NCBI GenBank assembly: GCA_016218915.1
Contig: JACRCQ010000039.1
Location: forward strand, 103,466-167,465
Source: Deltaproteobacteria bacterium
GTDB lineage: Bacteria; Myxococcota_A; Polyangia; Polyangiales; Polyangiaceae
Direction of reading: 5' to 3'
DNA length: 64,000 bases
The notes beneath the pieces were generated by a model. It worked only from the letters and a program-made list of their open reading frames with translations. It did not search any database and was not told the origin of the DNA. Below, one piece after another: positions 36,179 to 44,806 of the stretch. How positions within the stretch are numbered: position 1 is the stretch's first letter; every line of letters starts with the position of its first letter. A program made the position numbers and the translations under genes.

Positions 36179-36210
36179 CACGTTGCTCCCGGCTGCCGAG
36201 GAGCAACGTG
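36179..36210 (+). promoter_or_regulatory. Perfect 11-bp leader hairpin at the mgtE ribosome-binding region
   Basis: CACGTTGCTCC (36179-36189) pairs perfectly with GGAGCAACGTG (36200-36210) around a 10-nt loop, CGGCTGCCGA. The 3' arm contains the only Shine-Dalgarno-like GGAG, and the hairpin ends 4 nt before the mgtE ATG. Folding should block initiation, so the structure is a candidate translational switch. It does not match the M-box consensus as I know it. Confidence 0.55.
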
Positions 36211-36214
36211 GAAC

Positions 36215-37528
36215 ATGAACGACGAGCGCTTGACAGCAGATGAGCTGCGCGATGCCTGGCTCGCACTCTCCAGCGCGGAACGCCTCGACGCATTCCGTCT
36301 TCTGGACACAGAGAGCGCCAACGACTTCTTCCTGGGCCTGAGCTCGCTGGACCAGGCAGGGCTGGTGGTGGCCATGGCCAACGGGGAACGGAAGCTATGG
36401 CTTCGTCTGCTGGCGCCAGACGACGCCGCGGACCTGATCCAGAGGCTCGCCAACGGGGAGAAGCAGCAGTATCTCGAGCTGATCGACCCGCCGACCCGCG
36501 CCGAGGTCATAGCGCTCATGGCCTATGCCGAAGACGCCGCTGGCGGCCTGATGAGCCCGCGCTTCGCCCGACTGCGTCCAGAGATGACGGCGGCCGAAGC
36601 GATTCGGTACCTGCAGCGTCAAGCGAGCGAAAAGCTCGAGACCCTCTACTACGCCTACGTGCTCGACCCGGATCAGCGCCTGGTCGGCGTGGTCTCGTTC
36701 CGCGAGCTTTTCAGCGCGCCTTCCGACAAGCGCGTCAGCGAGGTGATGCACGCGGATCTGGTGTCAGTCCCGGACACCATGGATCAGGAGGCGGTTGCCC
36801 GGCTGATCGCGAAGCATGATCTGCATGCGCTTCCCGTGGTCGATCCCGAAGGAAGAATGAAGGGCATTGTCACGATCGACGACATGATCGACGTGGCGGA
36901 GCAGGAGGCCACCGAGGACATCCACAAGCTGGGCGGCATGGAGGCGCTGGATGCTCCGTACATGCAGACCAGCATGTCCGCGATGATCAAGAAGCGGGCA
37001 AGCTGGCTGGCCGTGCTGTTCGTGGGCGAGATGCTCACGGCGAGCGCCATGGGGCACTACGAGCATGAGATCGAGAAGGCGGTCGTGCTCGCGCTGTTCG
37101 TGCCCTTGATCATCTCCAGCGGCGGCAACTCAGGATCCCAGGCAGCCACCCTGATCATCCGCGCCATGGCGCTCGGAGAGGTGGCCGTGCGCGACTGGTG
37201 GCGGATCATCCGCAGGGAGCTCGGTGCCGGGCTGCTGCTCGGGCTCATCCTTGCCGCCATCGGGCTCGCGCGCATCCTGCTCTGGCAGGCGCTGTTTCAC
37301 ACCTACGGAGCGCGCTACGTCGAGGTCGCAGCCACGGTTGCGCTGAGCCTGGTCGGCGTGGTCACGTGGGGCACCATCGCTGGCTCCATGCTCCCGTTCG
37401 TCATCCGGCGCGCCGGGTTCGACCCTGCCAGCGCCTCGGCTCCGTTCGTGGCGACGATGGTCGACGTGTCGGGGCTCGTCATCTACTTCAGTGTGGCGCA
37501 GGTCGTGCTGCGCGGGAGTCTGCTGTAG
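36215..37528 (+). CDS. mgtE: Magnesium transporter MgtE
   Basis: A 437-residue inner-membrane Mg2+ channel/transporter of standard length. The N-terminal helical superhelix domain (1-125, including LLAPDDAADLIQRL) is followed by a CBS pair at about 130-250 (VGVVSFRELFSAPSDKRVSEVM and HALPVVDPEGRMKGIVTIDD) that senses cytosolic Mg2+. The five-helix pore domain begins near 268. The pore signature SSGGNSGSQAATL is intact. Initiation is probably influenced by the hairpin at 36179-36210. No accessory gene is adjacent; the downstream lipoprotein gene is convergent, with 15 bp between stops. Confidence 0.95.
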   Translation: MNDERLTADELRDAWLALSSAERLDAFRLLDTESANDFFLGLSSLDQAGLVVAMANGERKLWLRLLAPDDAADLIQRLANGEKQQYLELIDPPTRAEVIALMAYAEDAAGGLMSPRFARLRPEMTAAEAIRYLQRQASEKLETLYYAYVLDPDQRLVGVVSFRELFSAPSDKRVSEVMHADLVSVPDTMDQEAVARLIAKHDLHALPVVDPEGRMKGIVTIDDMIDVAEQEATEDIHKLGGMEALDAPYMQTSMSAMIKKRASWLAVLFVGEMLTASAMGHYEHEIEKAVVLALFVPLIISSGGNSGSQAATLIIRAMALGEVAVRDWWRIIRRELGAGLLLGLILAAIGLARILLWQALFHTYGARYVEVAATVALSLVGVVTWGTIAGSMLPFVIRRAGFDPASASAPFVATMVDVSGLVIYFSVAQVVLRGSLL

Positions 37529-37543
37529 GGCGCAGCCGAGGAG

Positions 37544-38260
37544 TCATTGATAGACGAGAGAGCAGCCTGGCGCATACTTGCACAACGACGCGCTGGTCTT
37601 GCCGCACGGATCCTGGACTCCGGAGCACGACTCGTTCCAGTGGCACCCGCTCTGCGACCCGCACGTGGATGGCCCCGAGATCAGGCTGCAAGGCGTGGCT
37701 GAGCCGCTGCATGAGCTCGATGACGAGCTCCAGCTGCAGCCGTCCATCGACGAGCACGTGTACGACGTCGACTGGGAATAGCAGCTCGCTGGCACGCCCG
37801 AGCAGTCCGCTGCGGCGGTGCAGCCGAACGCTGTGATGCACGTCGAGTGATCCAGCAGGCTGCAGGGCGTCGGAGTCCCTGAGCACACGGGAACGCCTGA
37901 GCCGGGACCGGTGTTGCCGCACCAGCCGTTCTCGTTGCAGACCGTACCGGTAGGACAGCCGGTGTCGCTGGTACAGGTCGACACGCAGATCGCTGCGCCG
38001 ATGCACATCGTGTTCGGGCCGAATTTGCTCGTGCACTCTCCACTCGTCGAGCACCCCATCGTGCATTGATGATGCGCGATCCAGTCCTTCGTATCGGAGC
38101 GGCAGCTGAGGCCTGCGGGGCAGTCGCTGGACGAGCAGATCTGCCCGATTCCGCCGTTGAGCGGCTCGCTTGCGCCCCCATCGCTGCTGGAGCTGCAGCC
38201 GAGCAAGACAGCTGCGCAGAGCACGACAGTCGCACCGCCGAATCGCGATCGAATCAACAT
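37544..38260 (-). CDS. Cys-rich lipoprotein of unknown function
   Basis: 238 residues from the ATG at 38260, with a signal peptide and lipobox VLLGC followed by Ser/Gly. The rest has many Cys in short units such as CSSSDCPAGLSC, CTMGCSTSGECTSKFG, CTSDTGCPTGTVC and several CxxxxxxGC repeats, suggesting several small disulfide-bonded surface domains. A run of six G bases directly precedes the ATG and may serve in ribosome binding. No enzyme motif is visible. The Cys unit CxSDxDCPxGxxC is frequent in myxobacterial surface lipoproteins. Confidence 0.75.
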   Translation of the reverse strand: MLIRSRFGGATVVLCAAVLLGCSSSSDGGASEPLNGGIGQICSSSDCPAGLSCRSDTKDWIAHHQCTMGCSTSGECTSKFGPNTMCIGAAICVSTCTSDTGCPTGTVCNENGWCGNTGPGSGVPVCSGTPTPCSLLDHSTCITAFGCTAAADCSGVPASCYSQSTSYTCSSMDGCSWSSSSSSCSGSATPCSLISGPSTCGSQSGCHWNESCSGVQDPCGKTSASLCKYAPGCSLVYQ

Positions 38261-38384
38261 CCCCCCCCTATACACGGGTTCCAGATTGTCGCGCAATCGG
38301 CAACTCGGGTCGCAGCTGCGCGGCCGATGTTCGGTCACTCCGGACAGGACGGATGAAACGACGGCAGAGCTGCAGAGATCGGTC

Positions 38385-38531
38385 TCAATGCCACACGCAC
38401 TGCAGGAACGTGGACGGCTTGGAGGAGAACAGGCACCTGATCACACAGCGCAGGTAGGCGCGGACGCCGAACTCGCGAAGAATGATTCCTCCGTTCCAGA
38501 GCAGATGCCGCGTCGTGATGAAACCAACCAT
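38385..38531 (-). CDS. Small protein of 48 residues, unrecognised
   Basis: A short minus-strand frame in otherwise empty DNA. Its sequence is protein-like rather than low complexity: MVGFITTRHLLWNGGIILRE at the start, then a basic, Cys-containing middle and FLQCVWH at the end. There is no strong Shine-Dalgarno. The amphipathic N-terminus and Leu/Ile-rich core suggest a membrane-associated peptide. It could instead be a chance frame or the remnant of a longer gene, since the frame stays open upstream for about 19 further codons. I see nothing else in 38532-38695. Confidence 0.35.
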   Translation of the reverse strand: MVGFITTRHLLWNGGIILREFGVRAYLRCVIRCLFSSKPSTFLQCVWH

Positions 38532-38695
38532 GACGTCTGCCGAAGCAATCGCCGTTCCAGCGCCGTCCGCCCGACCAGGAGCCCTGATCTACGAGGAGTT
38601 GCGCGAGACCGTGGGCCGCGCGAGCGGATAGCGCGAGCCACGGGATTGCACGAATGCAAATCAGAGGATCACTCCGGTGCATTGCCGACGGCTGC

Positions 38696-39106
38696 CTACC
38701 TCCACTCGAAGTCCCGGGTCACCGTAGTCCCATCTGCGCTGCACTCGTGCTCGAACAGCATGCAGAGTCCGTTCAGCCTGCTCAGCTTCGCGGAGCTCGT
38801 CCGTGCGATCGCGCAGCCGCGCCAGCTCGTTGCACCCGGCTTGCCCGGCACGAAGTGCCCGGTTCCGTAGGCAACCCACGTGGAGCTCTCTCCATCCTTG
38901 GTCATCGTCACCCCGTGGGCCTCGCCTTGCAGCGAGCCATCTGGCTGGGTCACAGAGACATAGGTGCCTATCTCCCTGCACTCCACGCCCAGCAGCGTCC
39001 CCTGCTGCTCCATGCAGACTTCCAGGCGCGCAGCGCCCCCCTGGGCTGGCAGCACGCGCATACCGGTAATCCTGCCCTTGAACTCGCCAATTCTCTCTCC
39101 CAACAT
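38696..39106 (-). CDS. Conserved hypothetical protein of about 136 residues
   Basis: The ATG at 39106 has AGGGGG 6 nt upstream, and the protein begins MLGERIGEFKGRITGMRVLP. The body is beta-rich with QQGTLLGVECREIGTY, GEAHGVTMTKDGESSTW and SWRGCAIARTSSAKLSRLNG, ending in FEW. I recall a small family in diverse bacteria with the same LGERIGExxGxVTGxRVLP start and GVxMTKDGE core, but it has no assigned function. The long upstream open frame has no conserved features. The membrane-protein gene 140 bp upstream is on the same strand. Confidence 0.75.
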   Translation of the reverse strand: MLGERIGEFKGRITGMRVLPAQGGAARLEVCMEQQGTLLGVECREIGTYVSVTQPDGSLQGEAHGVTMTKDGESSTWVAYGTGHFVPGKPGATSWRGCAIARTSSAKLSRLNGLCMLFEHECSADGTTVTRDFEWR

Positions 39107-39246
39107 GGCAATCCCCCTGTTGCTATGTCCAGCGCGCGCCGCGCGCATCATCCGCAAGGCGCTCGCTGGCTCCCCGCTCCAACATGTGGGCTGGATTGTC
39201 AGCAATTCAAGGTGCGCGAAAACCGGCCATCCGAAGGGCGGCACAG

Positions 39247-40191
39247 TCAGCGCACGCCGATCCATCCTGTGAGCACGACCGCTGCGGAGACGGCTCCCCA
39301 CAGGATCCAGCGAAACAGGTCCCAGCGCGCGTCGAGCAGCTCTTCGCGCTCGGTCTTGTCGACCACGAATGCGAGGAACCCAGGTCTGGATCGAAAGACC
39401 GGAATCCGGCTCGAATCGCGGTAGCCGCGCAGCTGCTCGGCCGCTTCCCACTCTGGCACGCCCACGACGTACGCATCGGATCCGAGGCTCAGGACCTGAG
39501 CCACGGATGGCACCTGCTCCGACGCGCCGCATCGGGTACGCAGGGTCTGGCGATCCTCTTCGGGCAGGGGCCGCAGATTCGACGAGCGCAGCTCCGCGCT
39601 CGACAGATCGACGCCCACGGTCCCGGCTTCGGTCTCGAGCAGCAACAGCCGGGGCGCCGCAAAGTGATCCGCAGTTCCGGTGCGCACCTGGATCGCCGCG
39701 AGATCCCCTTGATTCGCGCAGACAAGGTCGGTTGCGACCGAGCCGCCCATCACTTTTCCGCCGATCGCGACCGGCTCCTTGGGCATGACATGGCTGTGAG
39801 GATCCAAGCGCTTTGCGCTGCGGAGCATGGCGATGTAGCGCACCCCACTTCGCGTCTGGAAGAACGCTGCGACAAGGACCACGCCGAGCACCAGCGCAGC
39901 GCCTCCCCCGGGCATGTAGTGCATGGGCACCCACAGGACAGCTGCCACGATCGCTGCGACAGCAGCCTTCCAGAGCCAGCTGTCAGGTACGATGGCCGCT
40001 GCTGCTCCGACGAGCAGGGCAAGAAGGACATCGCTCCAGGTGCGCGGGACCCACACCAGCGCGATGATGAATCCCCCGAACACGATGCTCTGGAGCACAG
40101 GGAGCTCGCGCTTCATCGCAGCCCCGATCCAGGCCAGCGCCACGCTGACGGCAACGATCACGCCTGTCAGGATCCACGAAGCCATCTGCAT
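39247..40191 (-). CDS. Multi-pass membrane protein of unknown function
   Basis: A 314-residue protein. Five or so hydrophobic helices crowd the first 110 residues (for example ILTGVIVAVSVALAWIGAAM, IVFGGFIIALVWV and AALVLGVVLVAAFF). A soluble region of about 180 residues contains MPKEPVAIGGKVMGG, one Cys in LVCANQG and another in TRCGAS, and a final helix lies at about 290-312. The middle part, with VRTGTADHFAAPRLLLLETEAG, recalls E3-ubiquitin-ligase-like GIDE-type membrane proteins, but I cannot confirm this. The start has two ATGs (40191 and 40185). It may be co-transcribed with the small gene upstream at 40449. Confidence 0.6.
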   Translation of the reverse strand: MQMASWILTGVIVAVSVALAWIGAAMKRELPVLQSIVFGGFIIALVWVPRTWSDVLLALLVGAAAAIVPDSWLWKAAVAAIVAAVLWVPMHYMPGGGAALVLGVVLVAAFFQTRSGVRYIAMLRSAKRLDPHSHVMPKEPVAIGGKVMGGSVATDLVCANQGDLAAIQVRTGTADHFAAPRLLLLETEAGTVGVDLSSAELRSSNLRPLPEEDRQTLRTRCGASEQVPSVAQVLSLGSDAYVVGVPEWEAAEQLRGYRDSSRIPVFRSRPGFLAFVVDKTEREELLDARWDLFRWILWGAVSAAVVLTGWIGVR

Positions 40192-40275
40192 GCATGGCTA
40201 TGCGCAGGGATCCACGGTGTCAAGCCGGCCGGTAGGTCTGTTGTTTGCCGACCGCTCGTCGGCGGATCGGCAGCG

Positions 40276-40449
40276 TCACAGGATTCGGATCGGTCTCGCC
40301 TGCCACGGGGCGCCCTCAGGCGGCTCACGCATCCGGGATAGATCCTCAGGGACATGGGGCCCGAGCAGCTGCTTCCAGCTCGCTGCCAAGGCCGTTGCTC
40401 GCTTGGGCCACCCTTCGCGCAAGGCCGCCGGTATCTTTGCAAACGTCAT
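40276..40449 (-). CDS. Small protein of 57 residues with strong Shine-Dalgarno
   Basis: A previously easy-to-miss frame. GGAGGG lies 6 nt before the ATG at 40449, one of the best ribosome-binding sites in the window. The product begins MTFAKIPAALREGWPKRATA and ends with a Pro/Arg-rich tail (PWQARPIRIL). It is basic, with an amphipathic helical N-terminus and no transmembrane segment. I recognise no family. The membrane-protein gene starts 84 bp downstream on the same strand, so the two may form an operon. The region 40450-40732 has no further gene I can support. Confidence 0.5.
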   Translation of the reverse strand: MTFAKIPAALREGWPKRATALAASWKQLLGPHVPEDLSRMREPPEGAPWQARPIRIL

Positions 40450-40732
40450 GGCCAACCCTCCTCGTCAAACGACGCTCCCGCCCACCACCGCTGCATCATC
40501 GCTCCAAGTTGCAGGCTCTGCGCCAGACTCGTCTCGAGATCCACACAACACGGGAACGTCGTGCTGGCAGAATCCCAAAGCACGAAGCCTGAAGCCTCCC
40601 TTCTGAACCACCTCGATCTACACCCCGATCGCTCCTGTTTCCAGCGTCAACGCGGCACTTGCCAGGGAATGAGCGGCAGCATCGGCCCGTACAACGCCAT
40701 CGAGCCCATCCTTCTGACCGCCAGGAGCCCCC

Positions 40733-42709
40733 ATGCGTCACTTCCCGATCGTCCACTTCTTTGCCCTCGCGCTCTTTGCCCTGTCCGGCGGATGCGGCAA
40801 GGGGGACCAGGGCCTGTTCGAGCAGACAGGGAACCTCGACGCATCGGTTGGGGACCAGCAGAGCGGCGACGATCAGTCCAACCCGGTGGAAGGCGGGTGC
40901 CAGAGCGAATGCGAGCCTGGCTCCACGCGCTGCACGAGCGGACAGTTACAAATCTGCCTCAAGAATGCCGATTCTTGCTCCCGCTGGGATCTTCCGCAAC
41001 CGTGCCCGCCCGAGCTCGCATTTTGCACCCACGGCCAGTGCACCGCGACCTGCCAGAAGGAATGCAACACCGGGGAGCGCCGGTGCGCAGACACGAAGCA
41101 GTGGCAGGTTTGCGAAGAGCCTGCCGGAGGGTGCGCAGCCTGGGGCGTACCGATCTCGTGCGGGGCCTCGGAAGAGTGCCGGGCGTCGGACGGCCAATGC
41201 GTGGTGACGTGCGGCGGCCAGCCTTGTCCCTGCCAACCAGGAGAGACGCAGCCCTGCACCGACATCGGCGAGTGCAAGGGTGGCGTGCGTAATTGCGAGC
41301 AGGGGCAGTTCGGCGCGTGCGTCTGGAGCGCTGGCCCCTCTGCGGAAAAGTGCAACGGCAAGGACGACGACTGCAACGGTGCTGCGGACGACGGGCTGGT
41401 GGCACCTGCGTGCAGCAACCAGTCCGGGGTGTGCAAGGGCGCTGCGCGGTCCTGCAAGGGAGCCTCGGGATGGGCGGACTGCACGAACGCCGACTACGCA
41501 GCGCACGCGCAGACCCAGGGCAAGACGTACCAGGCGACCGAGAGCTTGTGCGACGGGCAGGACAACGACTGCAACGGGGCCACAGACGAGCCTTCGAGCT
41601 GCTGCCAGCCTTCTTGCGGCGGCAAGGCTTGCGGAAGCGATGACGGCTGCGGCCACCCGTGCACATCGGGCTCGTGCTCCAAGCCCAACCAGGCTTGCTC
41701 CAACGGCGTGTGCCAGTGCTCCTATCTTGGGTGCGGGTCTACATGCTGCGCAGCAGGAGAATCGTGCATCCAGGGCGCCTGCTGCAAGCCCGCGTGCGGC
41801 TCGCAGGTGTGCGGTACGGATCCGGTGTGCGGGACGTCGTGCGGCACGTGCGGAGCTGGCGCCACCTGTACGGCGCAGGGGCAGTGCGTGTCCGGGCCGA
41901 CCTGGCAGACCGAGGACTCCACGACGAGCACCGATCTGTACTCGGTGTGGGGAGCGTCCAAGACCAACGTGTGGGCCGTGGGCCAGGGCGGCGTGATTCT
42001 GCACTACGCTGCGGGCCAGTGGACCACGGTGGCATCCGGGGTCACGGTCGCGCTGACCGGGGTGTGGGGCACGAGCGCTTCGGACATCTGGGCCGTGGGG
42101 CTGAGCGGAACGACCACGCACTTCAACGGCTCGGTCTGGACGCAGGTGGCCACGCCGGTGACGGAATCGCTCAGCGAGGTGTGGGGCTATCCGAACGGCA
42201 CGTACTACGCGGTCGGAGAAAAGGGCCGAGTGATCAACTGGGACGGGACAGCGTGGAACACGTGCTGCAACTACACCGCAAACGGCCTTGGAGCGATCTG
42301 GGGGCGGAGCGGGACGGACTTCCTGTTTGGGGGATACGAGAAGCTGTACCGCGTCACGTCGAGTGCGACGTACGTGCACAGCTTCGCGTGGAACTCGGTG
42401 TCAGCGGTGCATGGCAATGCGACACAGACCTGGATCACGGTGAACGGGACCTCTTCGGAGACGACGTTCCAGCAGCTCTCCGGGGACTACTTCAGCGTGA
42501 AGCACACCAACCCGCACAGCTACTCGCGTCTGTGGGTGGATGACGCGGGAAAGATCTGGGCGGTGGGCAATGCGATCCTGCGCTACGACGGCACGACGTG
42601 GAGCACGGTGCAAACCGGGCTTCCGAGCTTCCTCCACGGACTTTGGGGGGACCCGTCCGGGGAGATGTTCGCTGTGGGGGCGGCAGGGACGATCCTGCAC
42701 TATCATTGA
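40733..42709 (+). CDS. Cys-rich lipoprotein with MopE-like motifs and beta-propeller domain
   Basis: A 658-residue lipoprotein with AGGAG upstream of the ATG and lipobox SGGC. Residues about 55-160 hold Cys repeats, including CEPGSTRCTSGQLQICLKNA. Two MopE-like motifs follow (CNGKDDDCNGAADDG and CDGQDNDCNGATDE), then more Cys units (CCAAGESCIQGACC, CGSQVCGTDPVCG). From about residue 395 there is a propeller of repeats such as LYSVWGASKTNVWAVGQGG, LTGVWGTSASDIWAVGLSG and LHGLWGDPSGEMFAVGAAG. This WGxSxxDVWAVG repeat is common in myxobacterial surface proteins. No catalytic site is visible. Confidence 0.85.
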   Translation: MRHFPIVHFFALALFALSGGCGKGDQGLFEQTGNLDASVGDQQSGDDQSNPVEGGCQSECEPGSTRCTSGQLQICLKNADSCSRWDLPQPCPPELAFCTHGQCTATCQKECNTGERRCADTKQWQVCEEPAGGCAAWGVPISCGASEECRASDGQCVVTCGGQPCPCQPGETQPCTDIGECKGGVRNCEQGQFGACVWSAGPSAEKCNGKDDDCNGAADDGLVAPACSNQSGVCKGAARSCKGASGWADCTNADYAAHAQTQGKTYQATESLCDGQDNDCNGATDEPSSCCQPSCGGKACGSDDGCGHPCTSGSCSKPNQACSNGVCQCSYLGCGSTCCAAGESCIQGACCKPACGSQVCGTDPVCGTSCGTCGAGATCTAQGQCVSGPTWQTEDSTTSTDLYSVWGASKTNVWAVGQGGVILHYAAGQWTTVASGVTVALTGVWGTSASDIWAVGLSGTTTHFNGSVWTQVATPVTESLSEVWGYPNGTYYAVGEKGRVINWDGTAWNTCCNYTANGLGAIWGRSGTDFLFGGYEKLYRVTSSATYVHSFAWNSVSAVHGNATQTWITVNGTSSETTFQQLSGDYFSVKHTNPHSYSRLWVDDAGKIWAVGNAILRYDGTTWSTVQTGLPSFLHGLWGDPSGEMFAVGAAGTILHYH

Positions 42710-42736
42710 GCAGAATCAGCTGTCGCGGGCGTCTCA

Positions 42737-42760
42737 CCCGGCATCCGCAGACGTGCCGGG
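42737..42760. terminator. Hairpin between convergent genes
   Basis: CCCGGCA and TGCCGGG form a perfect 7-bp stem around 10 nt, 27 bp after the stop of the propeller lipoprotein gene and 30 bp beyond the stop of the interrupted lipoprotein gene. There is no U-run, so a role as a terminator is tentative. Confidence 0.4.
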
Positions 42761-42789
42761 GCCTGGGTCCGTAGGCGATGGGGGGGGAG

Positions 42790-43070
42790 TTACTTCGTGC
42801 AGACGGATGCGGTCTTTCCGTCCGGTCGCGTAGCAGTGTACATGACCAGGAACTCCGCATCGATCTTCCCCGCCTTGAATCGTCTGGAAGCAGCGGATGT
42901 GACAGCTATGCAGTTATCGGGGCCTATCCTAAACTGCGCCGTGACCTCGGCTGGCAGCGTCGCTGTGCCGCTGTCCGAGGGGAAACGGCAGTGGATCGCC
43001 GCGGGCGCGTCAGGCGCCACGACTTGAAGAAAGATGGTGCCTCCCGAGTAAGGCGTCCACGATATCGAAA
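42790..43070 (-). pseudogene. 3' fragment of a lipoprotein gene split by an IS element
   Basis: This fragment encodes the C-terminal 90 or so residues of the lipoprotein whose 5' part is at 44798-45431. Removing the IS and one copy of the 9-bp duplication restores one continuous frame across the junction (DQPISI joined to SWTPYSGG). The fragment ends TRPDGKTASVCTK and stop. Two Cys (IHCRF and DNCIAV) suggest a disulfide. Alone it has no signal peptide and probably is not expressed. Confidence 0.85.
43062..43070. repeat. Target-site duplication, left copy
   Basis: ATATCGAAA, identical to 44798-44806 on the other side of the IS element. Confidence 0.9.
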
Positions 43071-44797
43071 GGGTGCGGCTCCATCCGAACGGTGCTGATC
43101 GAGCCGAATCGTAGGGGTGTTGTGTGAAGGGAGCCAGGACAAGCGAGTGCCTTCTGCGGTACGTAACGGTTGCGAAGCCAGTTACCTACGCAGGAGGACC
43201 CGCCATGACCGCAGCCTACCCGATCACCCCGTCGTCCGACAAGTTCCCTTGCTCGCGTGAACAATTCGAGCGGATCGTTTCGATCCTCGAATCGGCGGAA
43301 GCGCTGCGGCTGTCGCATGCGGTGCTCGAAGAACAATTGACGCGGGAAGGCAGGGAGTTGCAGCGGCGGCTGCTGCAGGAGCACTTGGACCTGAAGGCCG
43401 CAGCGGAGCTTCGGCTGGTCGAGGTCTCGGGTTCCGATGGATCGCGGCGCTGGCAGTCCCGGCCACTGAGCGTCGGATTGGGGTCCGTATTCGGCGATGT
43501 TCAGGTGACTCGACTGGTCTATCAATCCCCGGGCGTGCGCGGGCTCGCGCCGGTGGATGGCCTGCTGAACCGACCACCGGGCTACCACTCGTTCGGAATC
43601 CGGCGGCTGGTGGCCGAGCATGCAGCCAAGGATTCCTTCGAGGAGGTCGTCGCCGAGGTCGAAGCGGTCACTGGCTGCAAGGTCAACAAGCGCCAAGTCG
43701 AGCAGCTGGCCATGGCAGCCGCAGCCGACTTCGACGCGTTCTACACACACTCGCCTATCGAGCTGTCGGTGCTCGGCCCAAGAGCGCTGGTGGTGCTGAG
43801 TTTCGACGGCAAGGGCATCGTCATGCGCAAGGAGGACCTGCGCGAAGCCACGAGAAAGGCCGCCGAGCAAGGTTCGCGAAAGCTCGAGAAGCGTCTGACC
43901 AAGGGAGAGAAGCGCAATCGCAAGCGCATGGCCGAGGTTGCGACGGTCTATGGCGTCGAGCCGTTCGAGCGAGACGCCGAAGACGTTATTCGCGAACTCC
44001 GCCCCGCGCGAGATGTGGCGCAGCGGCGGCCCAAGCCGATGCTCAAGCGGGTATGGGCGAGCGTGGTCAAGGGCATGGACGAAGTCATCGACGAGGCGTT
44101 CTGCCACGCTCGGCGGCTCGACCCGAGCCTGGAACGCCACTGGGTCGTCGTGGTGGACGGCAACAAGGACCAGATCCGCGCCATCCGAAAGGCGGCCAAG
44201 CGGCACGGGGTCTGCATCATTCTCATCGTCGACCTGATGCACGTGCTCGAGTACCTGTGGAAGGCTGCCTACTGCTTCCATGCGGAAGGAACGCAGCAGG
44301 CACAGGACTGGGTGACCGAGCGGCTGCGCGCGCTGCTGCTCGGCCACGACCCCGGGCAGATCGCAGCGGGAATGCGACGCAGCGCCACGCGCCAGAACTT
44401 CGCTGCGGCAGTGCGCAAGCCCGTCGATGCCTGCGCGCGGTATCTGATCAACAATCGGCGATGGATCGACTACCTGACAGCGCTGCACCACGGCTTTCCG
44501 ATCTCGACGGGAGTGGTCGAGGGTGCGTGCCGATACCTCGTCAAGGATCGGATGGACCGAACGGGAGCCCGCTGGTCGCTGCCTGGGGCGGAGGCGGTTC
44601 TGCGGCTCCGGGCGCTGCGCACCAGCGGCGACCTGGCAGCCTACTGGGAGTTTCACCTTGCGCAGGAATTGCGGCGGAATCACCTGAACCTCTATCCCGA
44701 CGCGCAGCTGCCGGATCCGATGCCGCCGACGCGTCCAGCCAAGGCGCATCTGCGGAGAATCAAGTGATCACTAGCCTGTTCGAAAGGAGCCGCACCC
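43071..44797 (+). mobile_element. ISKra4-type insertion sequence, complete
   Basis: A 1727-bp element. Terminal inverted repeats are GGGTGCGGCTCCATCCGAAC at the left (43071-43090) and its near-complement at the right (44778-44797, 18 of 20 matching). Immediately outside both ends is ATATCGAAA. It carries a single intact transposase gene with its own Shine-Dalgarno. The perfect duplication and intact transposase suggest recent insertion. Confidence 0.92.
43205..44767 (+). CDS. tnpA: ISKra4-family transposase
   Basis: A 520-residue DDE transposase starting at the ATG at 43205, with AGGAGG 7 nt upstream. Candidate catalytic residues are the Asp in LVVLSFDGKG, an Asp in HWVVVVDGNKDQ or VDLMHVLEYLW, and the Glu in VVEGACRYLVKDRMDRTGARW, the last being highly characteristic of ISKra4-like enzymes. 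The N-terminus contains a helical region (about 15-70), probably DNA binding. Length and motifs are intact. It is transcribed antisense to the interrupted lipoprotein gene and lies between well-defined terminal repeats. Confidence 0.92.
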   Translation: MTAAYPITPSSDKFPCSREQFERIVSILESAEALRLSHAVLEEQLTREGRELQRRLLQEHLDLKAAAELRLVEVSGSDGSRRWQSRPLSVGLGSVFGDVQVTRLVYQSPGVRGLAPVDGLLNRPPGYHSFGIRRLVAEHAAKDSFEEVVAEVEAVTGCKVNKRQVEQLAMAAAADFDAFYTHSPIELSVLGPRALVVLSFDGKGIVMRKEDLREATRKAAEQGSRKLEKRLTKGEKRNRKRMAEVATVYGVEPFERDAEDVIRELRPARDVAQRRPKPMLKRVWASVVKGMDEVIDEAFCHARRLDPSLERHWVVVVDGNKDQIRAIRKAAKRHGVCIILIVDLMHVLEYLWKAAYCFHAEGTQQAQDWVTERLRALLLGHDPGQIAAGMRRSATRQNFAAAVRKPVDACARYLINNRRWIDYLTALHHGFPISTGVVEGACRYLVKDRMDRTGARWSLPGAEAVLRLRALRTSGDLAAYWEFHLAQELRRNHLNLYPDAQLPDPMPPTRPAKAHLRRIK

Positions 44798-44806
44798 ATA
44801 TCGAAA
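44798..44806. repeat. Target-site duplication, right copy
   Basis: ATATCGAAA directly follows the right terminal repeat and equals 43062-43070. Confidence 0.9.

Noticed and set aside
36054..36214. M-box riboswitch before mgtE
   Set aside because: I do not see the conserved M-box core sequences, and the leader is dominated by one simple hairpin.
40946..42379. 477-codon minus-strand open frame
   Set aside because: It is a shadow of the Cys-rich propeller lipoprotein, with low-complexity Arg/Ala composition.
43010..44749. 579-codon minus-strand open frame across the transposase
   Set aside because: It mirrors the transposase gene, crosses the IS end into flanking DNA, and has no motif.
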